In this document: positions 1 through 6,280 of the stretch, piece by piece | Layout of the letters: each line of letters begins with the position of its first letter | Position numbering within the stretch: the stretch's first letter is position 1 | From: Paracoccaceae bacterium | GTDB taxonomy: Bacteria; Pseudomonadota; Alphaproteobacteria; Rhodobacterales; Rhodobacteraceae | NCBI GenBank assembly: GCA_007128995.1 | Contig: SKWJ01000349.1 | Span: 1 to 6,819, forward strand | Length of the DNA: 6,819 nt | Direction: 5' to 3' | Position numbers and translations under genes: made by a program | Notes under the pieces: model-generated | Database searches by the model: none | Told to the model about the DNA's origin: nothing | What the model saw: the letters and a program-made list of their open reading frames with translations, nothing else

Positions 1-497
1 AAGATGCCAAAGCCGTCGAAGCTGTACTCATACAGTGCGCGTGGACGGTTGTCTGTGCCGAGAGTGCCGAGAATAGCGTCTTCGACCAAGGTGTTGATGG
101 TGCTTGCATCATCAGAAACGGAGCGGCTCAGATAGACCATTTCGTTACGGAAACCAAGGCCAGTCAAGCTGCCGAAGAACAGATCGCCAACTGCCTTGAG
201 CGCAGCGCCGTCCACGTCACCCATCGACAGTTTGCCGAAGTCACCGGAAACGAACACGTTACCTGCTGTGCCACGCGTGCCGCCGGGTGCATTGTCAGCG
301 CGGATCGAACCGCCGAATGCCATGCCTGCATCGGTTTCGCCCGACAGAGTGAAAGAGACGCGTACGCGGCTTGTGAACTGTACGTCATCACCGTTATATT
401 CCAGACCCATACGGCCGTCACCGCCGACTGTCACGTCTGCTGCTGCGACGCCTGCCGACATGACCAGAGCGGTCGAAGCAAGAAGAAGCTTTTTCAT
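1..497 (-). CDS. Outer-membrane porin, N-terminal part (cut by window edge)
   Basis: This is a general diffusion porin of the Rhodobacter type, expected to form a beta-barrel channel in the outer membrane that passes small hydrophilic solutes. Translation from the ATG at 497-495 gives 165 residues without a stop; the rest lies off the left edge. The protein opens with a classic Sec signal peptide: MKKLLL, a hydrophobic core, and an AAA|D cleavage site after residue 20. The mature part starts DVTVGGDGRMGLEYNG and continues with alternating, glycine- and aspartate-rich strands, including the family-typical stretch GNVFVSGDFGKLSMGD. A GAGGG ribosome-binding site (505-509 on the plus strand) lies 7 nt before the ATG. 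Codons look less GC-extreme than in the neighbouring genes, as expected for a highly expressed protein (impression, not computed). The gene is transcribed away from the leuS cluster. Family call is firm; pore specificity cannot be read from this part. Confidence 0.9.
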   Translation of the reverse strand, partial: MKKLLLASTALVMSAGVAAADVTVGGDGRMGLEYNGDDVQFTSRVRVSFTLSGETDAGMAFGGSIRADNAPGGTRGTAGNVFVSGDFGKLSMGDVDGAALKAVGDLFFGSLTGLGFRNEMVYLSRSVSDDASTINTLVEDAILGTLGTDNRPRALYEYSFDGFGI

Positions 498-525
498 TTT
501 GTTTCCCTCGTGTTTCAAAGAGTTT

Positions 526-550
526 CCTCGCCTCACCAGTCGCGGCGAGG
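526..550 (-). promoter_or_regulatory. GC hairpin in porin 5' leader
   Basis: Perfect 7-bp inverted repeat: CCTCGCC at 526-532 and GGCGAGG at 544-550, with an 11-nt loop. In the porin transcript it would end about 28 nt before the start codon and leave the GAGGG ribosome-binding site (505-509) single-stranded. It is not followed by a T-run in the porin direction, so it does not look like a terminator. A role in mRNA stability or in post-transcriptional control is inferred from its place only; many porin mRNAs are controlled in their leaders. Confidence 0.45.
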
Positions 551-584
551 TCTGAGCCTGTTTCATCCTTTTGCAGGGTGTTTT

Positions 585-613
585 CAAGACAAAGCGAAAC
601 GGGCCTGTGTCAA
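585..613 (-). promoter_or_regulatory. Possible porin promoter (TTGACA -35 box)
   Basis: Read on the minus strand, a perfect sigma-70-type -35 hexamer TTGACA lies at 613-608. A -10 element would fall near 590-584, where the sequence reads GTCTTGA, a poor match to TATAAT. Weak -10 boxes are common in high-GC alphaproteobacteria, so the call is possible but unproven. It would start transcription near 578 and give a leader of about 80 nt containing the hairpin at 526-550. Confidence 0.4.
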
Positions 614-707
614 GCTGGGTTATCTGGTGCAGAATTGTCACGCCTTGCCCAAGGTGCGGTCTGACGTGGGGTCTGCGGGGCTGCTGCGGGGCGGGCTGTG
701 CCGGGTG

Positions 708-732
708 CAGTTGCCGGGCACAGTTGCCGGGC
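708..732. repeat. 12-bp direct repeat, period 13
   Basis: CAGTTGCCGGGC occurs at 708-719 and again at 721-732, separated by one base. It lies just upstream of the candidate rightward promoter at 734-762. Two identical copies roughly one helix turn and a quarter apart could be paired binding sites for a regulator or simply a small tandem duplication; nothing in the sequence decides between these. Confidence 0.6.
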
Positions 733-733
733 C

Positions 734-762
734 TTGTCGCAGGGCCGTGAACAGGCTAGAGA
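734..762 (+). promoter_or_regulatory. Possible promoter for the rightward gene cluster
   Basis: TTGTCG at 734-739 matches four of six bases of the -35 consensus, and TAGAGA at 757-762 matches about half of the -10 consensus, with a 17-nt spacer. A start near 769 would give a leader of about 24 nt before the ATG at 793, with the ribosome-binding site inside it. The spacing is good but the hexamers are weak, so this is a tentative call. The repeat at 708-732 ends 1 nt upstream of it. Confidence 0.3.
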
Positions 763-792
763 TTGGGGAAGGTATGACGAGGGGCTTTGGCA

Positions 793-1290
793 ATGGCATA
801 TAACAGCGTCTTGCGCGTGGGTGTGGCTTTGGGCGTGGCACTGGTGCTGTCGGGATGTGGCGGCATGTTCCAAAGCGGTGAGCGGTCGCGCGCGGCGGCG
901 GCAGAGATACAGGCGCAGGAGCGTGTCAGGGATGGAACCGAGGGGCAATCGACCGTCTGGGATCTGTTCAGCAACAACCAGCCTCCCAGCGTTACGGTCG
1001 AGGTGAACCGCTATCTGTGGAATGCCTCGCTTGAGGTGCTGGATTTCCTGCCTGTGCAGAGTGTGGACCCGTTTTCGGGCGTGATCGTGACGGGCTTTGG
1101 CACGCCGCCGGGGGGCGGGCGCGCGTACCGGGCGGCGATTCTGGTGAATGATCCGGCGCTGGATGCGCGCTCGCTGAATGTGGCGCTGATGACCAATGCC
1201 GGACCTGCCAGCCGCGAGACGATTCGCGCAGTGGAAGATGCGATCCTGACCCGCGCGCGCCAGTTGCGGATCCGTGACCGGGGGCTGTGA
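793..1290 (+). CDS. DUF3576 family lipoprotein, function unknown
   Basis: The product is a 165-residue lipoprotein of the DUF3576 family, known mainly from Alphaproteobacteria; no biochemical function is established as far as I know. The ATG at 793 is chosen because GAGGGG at 779-784 stands 8 nt upstream; a TTG at 787 would add only two residues. Residues 1-21 form a lipoprotein signal peptide with lipobox LSGC, so the mature protein should begin with lipidated Cys22 followed by Gly-Gly. This favours periplasmic exposure on a membrane, though the sorting to inner or outer membrane cannot be read with confidence. A polar, alanine-rich linker follows, and the conserved core begins near residue 67: VEVNRYLWNASLEVLDFLP at 69-87, then VDPFSGVIVTGFGTPPG. 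The C-terminus is rich in arginine and likely helical. It lies 114 nt upstream of leuS in the same orientation, an arrangement I recall from related genomes. Confidence 0.85.
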   Translation: MAYNSVLRVGVALGVALVLSGCGGMFQSGERSRAAAAEIQAQERVRDGTEGQSTVWDLFSNNQPPSVTVEVNRYLWNASLEVLDFLPVQSVDPFSGVIVTGFGTPPGGGRAYRAAILVNDPALDARSLNVALMTNAGPASRETIRAVEDAILTRARQLRIRDRGL

Positions 1291-1353
1291 GGCGCGCAGC
1301 ACGCGTCCGCGATGCGGCGATGATCTGGACCTTGTCGTATCAGGGCGCTAAGG

Positions 1354-1385
1354 ATGCCGGGCCGGTTGCGCCCGGCGTTTTCTTT
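1354..1385 (+). terminator. Intrinsic terminator-like hairpin upstream of leuS
   Basis: The inverted repeat GCCGGGC at 1356-1362 and GCCCGGC at 1370-1376 forms a 7-bp all-GC stem with a 7-nt loop, extendable by a wobble and an A-T pair at its base. It is followed at 1377-1385 by GTTTTCTTT, so it has the shape of a Rho-independent terminator. It lies 63 nt after the DUF3576 stop codon and ends 19 nt before the leuS start, which leaves no room for a separate leuS promoter downstream of it. It may therefore be a partial terminator or an attenuator of leuS; see the finding on this leader. Confidence 0.6.
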
Positions 1386-1404
1386 GGCCCATACAGGAAA
1401 CAGC

Positions 1405-3984
1405 ATGTCCAGCCTTGACGACACGCGCTACAGCGCGCAAGCGATCGAAGCAAAATGGCAACAGGCCTGGGAGATGGCGGATGTCTTCAAGGCCCGCCGC
1501 GACCCGGCACGGCCCAAATATTACGTGCTCGAGATGTTCCCCTACCCGTCAGGCCGCATCCATATGGGGCATGTGCGCAACTATACGATGGGCGATGTCG
1601 TCGCGCGGTACAAATCCGCGCAGGGGTTTTCGGTGCTGCACCCGATGGGGTGGGATGCTTTCGGCATGCCGGCAGAAAACGCCGCGATGGAGCAGGGCGG
1701 CCATCCGAATGACTGGACCGAAGCGAATATAGAGGTGATGAAGGGCCAGATGAAGCCGCTTGGCCTGTCGATTGACTGGTCGCGCGAGATTGCCACCTGC
1801 CGCCCGGATTATTACGGCCAGCAACAGGCGATGTTCATCGACATGCTGCATGAGGGGCTGGTTTACCGCAAGAATGCCGTGGTGAACTGGGACCCGGTGG
1901 ACATGACGGTTCTGGCCAATGAGCAGGTGATTGACGGCAAGGGCTGGCGGTCTGGCGCCGAGGTCGAGCGGCGCGAATTGACGCAATGGTTTTTCCGCAT
2001 TTCCGACTATTCCGAGGAATTGCTGGCTGCGCTGGACGGGCTGGGCGACTGGCCTGCCAAGGTCAAGCTGATGCAGGCCAACTGGATCGGCCAGTCGCGG
2101 GGGCTGCAATTTGCCTTCGGGGCGGTGGATGCGCCTGAGGGGTTTGACCGGATAGAGGTTTATACCACCCGGCCCGACACGCTGATGGGCGCGTCTTTCG
2201 TGGGCATCTCGCCCGATCATCCGCTGGCGCGGCATCTGGAACGCCATGACCCGCGCGTGGCCGGGTTCGTGGCCGAGTGTCGCAAGATCGGCACAACCGA
2301 AGAGGCGCTGGAAAAGGCCGAGAAGAAGGGTTTTGACACCGGGATCACGGTGCGCCATCCGTTTGATAACGCTTGGGAACTGCCCGTCTATATCGCCAAT
2401 TTCATCCTGATGGATTATGGCACGGGCGCGATTTTCGGCTGCCCCGCCCATGACCAGCGCGACCTTGATTTCGCGCGCAAATACGGGTTGCCACATCCGG
2501 ATGTCTTTGTCTCGCTGGATGATGAAGCGCCAGTCACCGACACGGCCTTCGTGCCGCCCAAAACAGACCGCGTGCGCTATCTGCGCGGCTTTGCGGGCGA
2601 CGAGGTCCAGACCGGAGAGGCGGCTGTGGATGCTGCGATCGAATTTTGCGAATCGCGCGGGGTGGGGCATGGCGTGACCAAGTTCCGCCTGCGCGACTGG
2701 GGATTGTCGCGCCAGCGCTATTGGGGCTGCCCGATTCCGGTGGTGCATTGTGACGCCTGCGGTGTGGTGCCCGAGCGCAAGGAAAACCTGCCCATCGCGC
2801 TGCCCTATGATGAAGACGGCCAGCCGATTGATTTTTCCATCCCCGGCAACCCGCTGGACCGGCATCCGACTTGGCGCGATTGTGCCTGCCCGGCCTGCGG
2901 CAAGCCCGCGCGGCGTGAAACCGACACGATGGACACCTTTGTTGATTCAAGCTGGTATTATGCGCGCTTCACCAGCCCCCATGCCGAAACCCCCACCCAT
3001 GCGGAAGATGCCGCCTACTGGATGAATGTGGACCAGTATATCGGCGGGATCGAGCATGCGATCTTGCACCTCCTCTATTCGCGCTTCTTTGCCCGCGCGA
3101 TGGTCAGGACCGGGCATCTGCCCGAATCCGCATCCGAGCCGTTCAATGCGCTGTTCACGCAAGGCATGGTGACGCATGAGATTTACACCACCACAGATGA
3201 CAAGGGGCGGGCTGTCTATCATCTGCCGGAAGATGTCGAGGATGGCAGACTGAGGACGACGGGCCAGCCTGTGCGCATCATCCCCTCGGCCAAGATGTCG
3301 AAATCCAAGAAAAACGTGGTCGACCCTGTCAATATCATCAGCGCCTTCGGGGCCGATACGGCGCGCTGGTTCGTCCTGTCTGACAGCCCGCCGGAACGCG
3401 ATGTGGAATGGACCAGCGCCGGGGCAGAAGCGGCGCACAAGCACCTGAACCGGGTCTGCATGCTGGGTGCGCGAATCGCGGCGCTGCCAGACGGCGGGGA
3501 TGCGCAGGCTGATGTCGAGTTGCTGCGCGCCTTGCATCGCGCCATCGCCGATGTGACCAAGGCGATCGAGAATTTCGCCTTCAACAAGGCGATTGCCGAA
3601 TTGTATGCCTTCACCAACACGCTGTCCAAATCCACGGCCAGCGGGACAGCGCAAAAGACAGCGATGCGCACGCTTGCACAGTTGATGGCGCCGATGGTGC
3701 CCCATCTGGCAGAGGATATCTGGGCGAAGCTTGGCGGGGATGGGCTGGTGGCGCAGGCCGCCTGGCCCAAGGCCGACCCGGCCTTGCTGATACGCGACAC
3801 GATCACGCTGCCGATCCAGATAAACGGCAAACGGCGGTCGGAAATCGATGTGCCTGCCGATCTGCCGAAGGAAGAGGTTGAAAAACTGGCGCTCGCAGAT
3901 GATGCTGTGATCAAGGCTTTGGCGGGGGCTGCGCCGAAAAAGCTGATCGTGGTTCCGGGGCGGATCGTGAATGTTGTTATCTGA
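1405..3984 (+). CDS. leuS: Leucyl-tRNA synthetase
   Basis: This class I aminoacyl-tRNA synthetase attaches leucine to tRNA-Leu in the cytoplasm and is essential. The protein has 859 residues, close to the 860 of E. coli LeuRS. The ATG at 1405 is preferred over an in-frame ATG at 1354 because AGGA at 1395-1398 stands 6 nt before it and the upstream ATG sits within the terminator-like hairpin. The HIGH signature appears as HMGH at residues 53-56 within [16 protein letters not shown]. The CP1 editing domain carries TTRPDT at 254-259 and HDQRD at 349-353, so hydrolysis of mischarged tRNA should be intact. Two Cys pairs, C449-x2-C452 and C495-x2-C498, would bind zinc. KMSKS is at 630-634, followed by the helical anticodon-binding region and the small C-terminal domain ending in [10 protein letters not shown]. 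Nothing is missing or broken. Its last 14 nt overlap lptE. Confidence 0.98.
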   Translation: MSSLDDTRYSAQAIEAKWQQAWEMADVFKARRDPARPKYYVLEMFPYPSGRIHMGHVRNYTMGDVVARYKSAQGFSVLHPMGWDAFGMPAENAAMEQGGHPNDWTEANIEVMKGQMKPLGLSIDWSREIATCRPDYYGQQQAMFIDMLHEGLVYRKNAVVNWDPVDMTVLANEQVIDGKGWRSGAEVERRELTQWFFRISDYSEELLAALDGLGDWPAKVKLMQANWIGQSRGLQFAFGAVDAPEGFDRIEVYTTRPDTLMGASFVGISPDHPLARHLERHDPRVAGFVAECRKIGTTEEALEKAEKKGFDTGITVRHPFDNAWELPVYIANFILMDYGTGAIFGCPAHDQRDLDFARKYGLPHPDVFVSLDDEAPVTDTAFVPPKTDRVRYLRGFAGDEVQTGEAAVDAAIEFCESRGVGHGVTKFRLRDWGLSRQRYWGCPIPVVHCDACGVVPERKENLPIALPYDEDGQPIDFSIPGNPLDRHPTWRDCACPACGKPARRETDTMDTFVDSSWYYARFTSPHAETPTHAEDAAYWMNVDQYIGGIEHAILHLLYSRFFARAMVRTGHLPESASEPFNALFTQGMVTHEIYTTTDDKGRAVYHLPEDVEDGRLRTTGQPVRIIPSAKMSKSKKNVVDPVNIISAFGADTARWFVLSDSPPERDVEWTSAGAEAAHKHLNRVCMLGARIAALPDGGDAQADVELLRALHRAIADVTKAIENFAFNKAIAELYAFTNTLSKSTASGTAQKTAMRTLAQLMAPMVPHLAEDIWAKLGGDGLVAQAAWPKADPALLIRDTITLPIQINGKRRSEIDVPADLPKEEVEKLALADDAVIKALAGAAPKKLIVVPGRIVNVVI

Positions 3985-4456
3985 ACGCCGACGCCTGCTG
4001 CTTGGGCTGGCCGCGCTGCCCATAGCGGCGTGTGGTTTCGCGCCGGCCTATGCGCCGGGCGGTGCCGGGCAGGTATTGCGCGCGCAGGTGCTGCCGCGCG
4101 ATCCTGTCACCTCGGCAGAGTTCGATTTCGTGGCCGCGATGGAAACCCGGCTTGGCCGGCCTTCAAGCCCGCGCTTCGGCCTTGATTACACCATTGCCAT
4201 GTCCGAGCGCGGCGCGGCGCAGGTTGCAGGTCTTGGGGACACGCGCATCACGCTGTTTGGTGAACTGGACTACAGCCTGAGCGATCTGGCGACCGGGGAT
4301 GTTCTGGCCGAGGGTCGCCTGCGCAACTTTACCAATTATTCAACGACCGATACCCAGCTTGCAACGCTGCGCGCGCAGGAAGATGCCGAAGCACGGTTGA
4401 TGCGGTTGCTGGCAGATCAGGTCGCGACCCGGCTGATCGCCGCGCTGTCGGAATGA
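3971..4456 (+). CDS. lptE: LPS-assembly lipoprotein LptE
   Basis: LptE is the outer-membrane lipoprotein that plugs the LptD beta-barrel and helps insert lipopolysaccharide into the outer leaflet. The 161-residue product begins [21 protein letters not shown], a lipoprotein signal peptide with lipobox IAAC and the lipidated residue at Cys21. The mature start CGFAPAY matches the CGF-x-P-x-Y pattern usual in this family. The rest has the weakly conserved alternating pattern of a small alpha/beta fold, with [36 protein letters not shown] forming the conserved C-terminal helical part (given here in outline: residues roughly 119-155). The start lies inside leuS, overlapping it by 14 nt, with only a loose G-rich stretch at 3956-3963 as ribosome-binding site, so translational coupling to leuS is likely. 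The name rests on lipobox, length, signature and position between leuS and holA. Confidence 0.88.
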   Translation: MLLSERRRLLLGLAALPIAACGFAPAYAPGGAGQVLRAQVLPRDPVTSAEFDFVAAMETRLGRPSSPRFGLDYTIAMSERGAAQVAGLGDTRITLFGELDYSLSDLATGDVLAEGRLRNFTNYSTTDTQLATLRAQEDAEARLMRLLADQVATRLIAALSE

Positions 4457-5475
4457 AACTGAATGCGCGTGATCTGGCCCGGCTGATTGCCAAGCCCGAT
4501 CCTAAGATCAGCGGCCTGCTGATCTATGGGCAGGATGCGATGCGCGTCGCCCTGAAACGTCAGGAACTTGTGGCCGCGATGGTCGGCCCTGAGGGTGAGG
4601 TCGAAATGCGGCTGGAGCGGATGGCCGCCGCAGATCTGCGCCGCGCGCCAGCAGCACTTTCGGATGCGTTGAAAGCGCAAGGCTTCTTTCCCGGTCCGCG
4701 CGTCGTGTTGTTGGAAGATGCAAGCGACACTGTCGCAGACCCGGTTGCGGCGGCCCTTGCGGACTGGCGCGCGGGGGATGCGCAGCTTGTCGTCACGGCA
4801 GGCGCTTTGAAAGCCAGTTCCAAACTGCGCAAGCAGTTTGAGACGGCACGGCAGGCGGCATCGGTGGCACTTTATGATGATCCGCCCAGCCCTGAAGAGA
4901 TCGAGGCGGCTTTGCAGGCGGCGGGCCTTGCCGATGTCAGCCCCGAGGCGATGCGCGATCTGGTGGCCTTGTCACGGGTGCTGGATCCGGGTGATTTTCG
5001 CCAGACGCTGGAAAAGATCGCGCTTTACAAGTTTGATGATCCCACACCGCTCTTGCCCGAAGAGATAGCAGAACTGGCCCCGCTCAGCCATGAGGCGGCG
5101 GTCGATGATCTGCTTCATGCTGTCGCGGAAGGGCAGGCGTCCCAGATCGGCCCCTTGCTGGTGCGGCTACAGGCGCAGGGGGTGGCGGCGGTCACGCTTG
5201 CGATCATGGCGATGCGTCATTTTCGCAGCCTGCATGCGATCAGCTGTGATCCGGGTGGCCCTTCGGCCGGGATACAGAAAGCGCGCCCGCCGATCTTCGG
5301 CCCGCGCCGCGACCGGTTGCTGGCACAGGCGCAGGCCTGGGGCGTTGCCCGGCTGGAACGTGCGCTGGGCGATCTGATCGAGGCGGATCTGACCTTGCGC
5401 TCAGCCTCGAACGCGCCCAGCATGGCGGTCATGGAACGGGCGCTGATCCGGCTGGCGATGCTGGTCCGGCGATAG
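4453..5475 (+). CDS. holA: DNA polymerase III subunit delta
   Basis: HolA is the wrench subunit of the clamp loader; it opens the beta sliding clamp so that it can be placed on DNA during replication. The 340-residue length fits the family (343 in E. coli). The N-terminal domain has LLIYGQD at residues 22-28, the conserved place of the degenerate nucleotide-binding loop, followed by a basic helix. SSKLRKQFE at 122-130 is a family-typical motif, and the C-terminal collar domain contains RPPIFGPRRDRLL starting at residue 278. Like other delta subunits it shows no functional Walker A motif and is not expected to hydrolyse ATP. The start overlaps the lptE stop as ATGA, and no good ribosome-binding site precedes it, so reinitiation after lptE translation is the likely way it is expressed. 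No frameshift or truncation is seen. Confidence 0.95.
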   Translation: MKLNARDLARLIAKPDPKISGLLIYGQDAMRVALKRQELVAAMVGPEGEVEMRLERMAAADLRRAPAALSDALKAQGFFPGPRVVLLEDASDTVADPVAAALADWRAGDAQLVVTAGALKASSKLRKQFETARQAASVALYDDPPSPEEIEAALQAAGLADVSPEAMRDLVALSRVLDPGDFRQTLEKIALYKFDDPTPLLPEEIAELAPLSHEAAVDDLLHAVAEGQASQIGPLLVRLQAQGVAAVTLAIMAMRHFRSLHAISCDPGGPSAGIQKARPPIFGPRRDRLLAQAQAWGVARLERALGDLIEADLTLRSASNAPSMAVMERALIRLAMLVRR

Positions 5476-5489
5476 AAAAGGGGCAGGGA

Positions 5490-6083
5490 ATGTATACAGT
5501 CATCGGCAAGTCCAACAGCCGTGCGACGCGCGTGCTCTGGATGCTGGAAGAGCTGGACCAGGACTATGACCATGTGCCCGCCGCGCCCCGCTCGGAAGGG
5601 GTGGTGAGTTTCAACCCGGCAGGAAAGGTGCCGGTTCTGATTGAAGATGGCACACCGATCACCGATTCGACCGCGATCATTCAGTATCTGGCGGACAAGC
5701 ATGGGGCGCTGACCTTTGGTGCAGGCACGCTGGACCGGGCGCGGCAGGACAGCCTGACGCAGTTTCTGCTGGATGAATTTGACGCAGCACTCTGGATGGC
5801 GGCGCGCCACAGTTTCGTGCTGCCTGCGGAAATGCGCCAGTCCGCGATCAAGGAATCGCTGATCTGGGAATTCGAGAACAGTCAGCGCACGCTGGTGCAC
5901 CGCATGGGCGAGGGGCCGTTTCTGATGGGGGCAAAGATGACAGTGCCCGACATCATCCTTACCCATTGCGGGATCTGGGCCAAGGTCGCGAAATTTCCGA
6001 TCCGGGAAGCCCGCCTTGGCGATTATCTGGACCGCATGACAAAGCGTCCGGCGCTGGAGCGTGTGATCCGGCGCATGGGGTAG
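5490..6083 (+). CDS. Glutathione S-transferase family protein
   Basis: This is a cytosolic, dimer-forming GST-like protein of 197 residues with the two-domain layout of the family. The thioredoxin-like N-terminal domain starts MYTVIGKSNSRATRVLWMLEE, where Ser8 or Ser10 takes the place of the catalytic Ser/Tyr/Cys. NPAGKVPVL at 42-50 carries the cis-proline (Pro48), and DS at 59-60 is the usual glutathione gamma-glutamyl contact (more often ES). The helical C-terminal domain contains the N-capping motif T-V-P-D at 151-154, in MTVPDIILTHCGIWA. The natural substrate cannot be told; members of this group serve in detoxification, stress response or reductive catabolism. AAGGGG at 5478-5483 stands 6 nt before the ATG. 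It follows holA by 14 nt and is probably the last gene of that transcript, although its function shows no obvious link with replication. Confidence 0.92.
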   Translation: MYTVIGKSNSRATRVLWMLEELDQDYDHVPAAPRSEGVVSFNPAGKVPVLIEDGTPITDSTAIIQYLADKHGALTFGAGTLDRARQDSLTQFLLDEFDAALWMAARHSFVLPAEMRQSAIKESLIWEFENSQRTLVHRMGEGPFLMGAKMTVPDIILTHCGIWAKVAKFPIREARLGDYLDRMTKRPALERVIRRMG

Positions 6084-6280
6084 GCTTCGTTGGCTGAAAA
6101 TTGGGTCCTGCGCCCGAGGCGGTGCAGGGGCGACAGGCGATGTGGGCGCAACAGGTGGTTATGCGGGACGGAACGGGCACTGGCGGTTCCGGGCACAAAG
6201 CCGCGCAGCGTCGGGCCGCGGTGCGGCGATGCGCAGCAGCCTTCGGCCTTGATCCCGCGCGCGGTGATGAAGCTATTCTC
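6084..6280. other. Convergent intergenic region, no gene seen
   Basis: This 197-nt stretch lies between the ends of the GST gene and pheA, which point toward each other. Open frames run through it on both strands but lack a good start site and resemble no family I know. It should contain transcript ends for both genes. The best candidate is the hairpin at 6107-6128. A weaker 5-bp repeat, GGAAC at 6170-6174 and GTTCC at 6186-6190, is also present. I saw no classic T-tailed terminator in either direction. Confidence 0.6.
6107..6128. terminator. Hairpin after the GST gene, possible terminator without T-run
   Basis: CCTGCGCC at 6107-6114 can pair with GGTGCAGG at 6121-6128, an 8-bp stem with one G-U pair and a 6-nt loop (CGAGGC). 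It starts 24 nt after the GST stop codon, the right place for a transcript end, but what follows is GGCGACAGG and not a T-tract. It may stabilise the 3' end after Rho-dependent termination. The terminator role is inferred from position only. Confidence 0.3.

Larger units (their letters stand above)
498..792. other. Divergent intergenic control region
   Basis: This stretch separates the leftward porin gene from the rightward DUF3576 lipoprotein gene. It must hold the promoter and leader of the porin and probably a promoter for the rightward cluster. The elements I can point to are listed separately: porin ribosome-binding site and leader hairpin, a TTGACA box, a 12-bp direct repeat, and a possible rightward promoter. 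A short dyad CCTTG-CC-CAAGG lies at 643-654, upstream of the porin TTGACA box; it could be an operator half-site pair but is short enough to be chance. No convincing coding sequence is seen here on either strand. Confidence 0.7.

Noticed and set aside
196..555. Plus-strand open frame across the porin start
   Set aside because: Antisense to a clear porin with signal peptide and ribosome-binding site; product is low-complexity Ser/Pro/Arg sequence.
774..803. Nine-codon mini-ORF (MTRGFGNGI) overlapping the DUF3576 start
   Set aside because: Too short and weakly supported; the GAGGGG inside it is better explained as the ribosome-binding site of the ATG at 793.
610..1302. Minus-strand open frame (230 codons) opposite the DUF3576 gene
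   Set aside because: Composition dominated by Arg, His, Pro and Gln, typical of shadow translation; the plus strand encodes a recognised lipoprotein there.
1354..1404. In-frame upstream ATG that would lengthen LeuRS by 17 residues
   Set aside because: The added residues are not typical of LeuRS, the ATG falls in the hairpin, and the ATG at 1405 has an AGGA site at ideal spacing.
1549..2865. Long open frame (438 codons) on the minus strand, antisense to leuS
   Set aside because: It lies wholly inside the unambiguous leuS gene; long antisense frames are expected opposite GC-rich codons. Its Arg/His/Pro-rich product resembles no family.
2947..4023. Minus-strand open frame (358 codons) opposite the end of leuS and start of lptE
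   Set aside because: Same artefact of GC-rich codon structure; no domain, signal peptide or ribosome-binding site that I can support.
5217..5966. Minus-strand open frame (249 codons) opposite the holA end and the GST gene
   Set aside because: Crosses two well-supported genes in the opposite direction and shows no recognisable domain.
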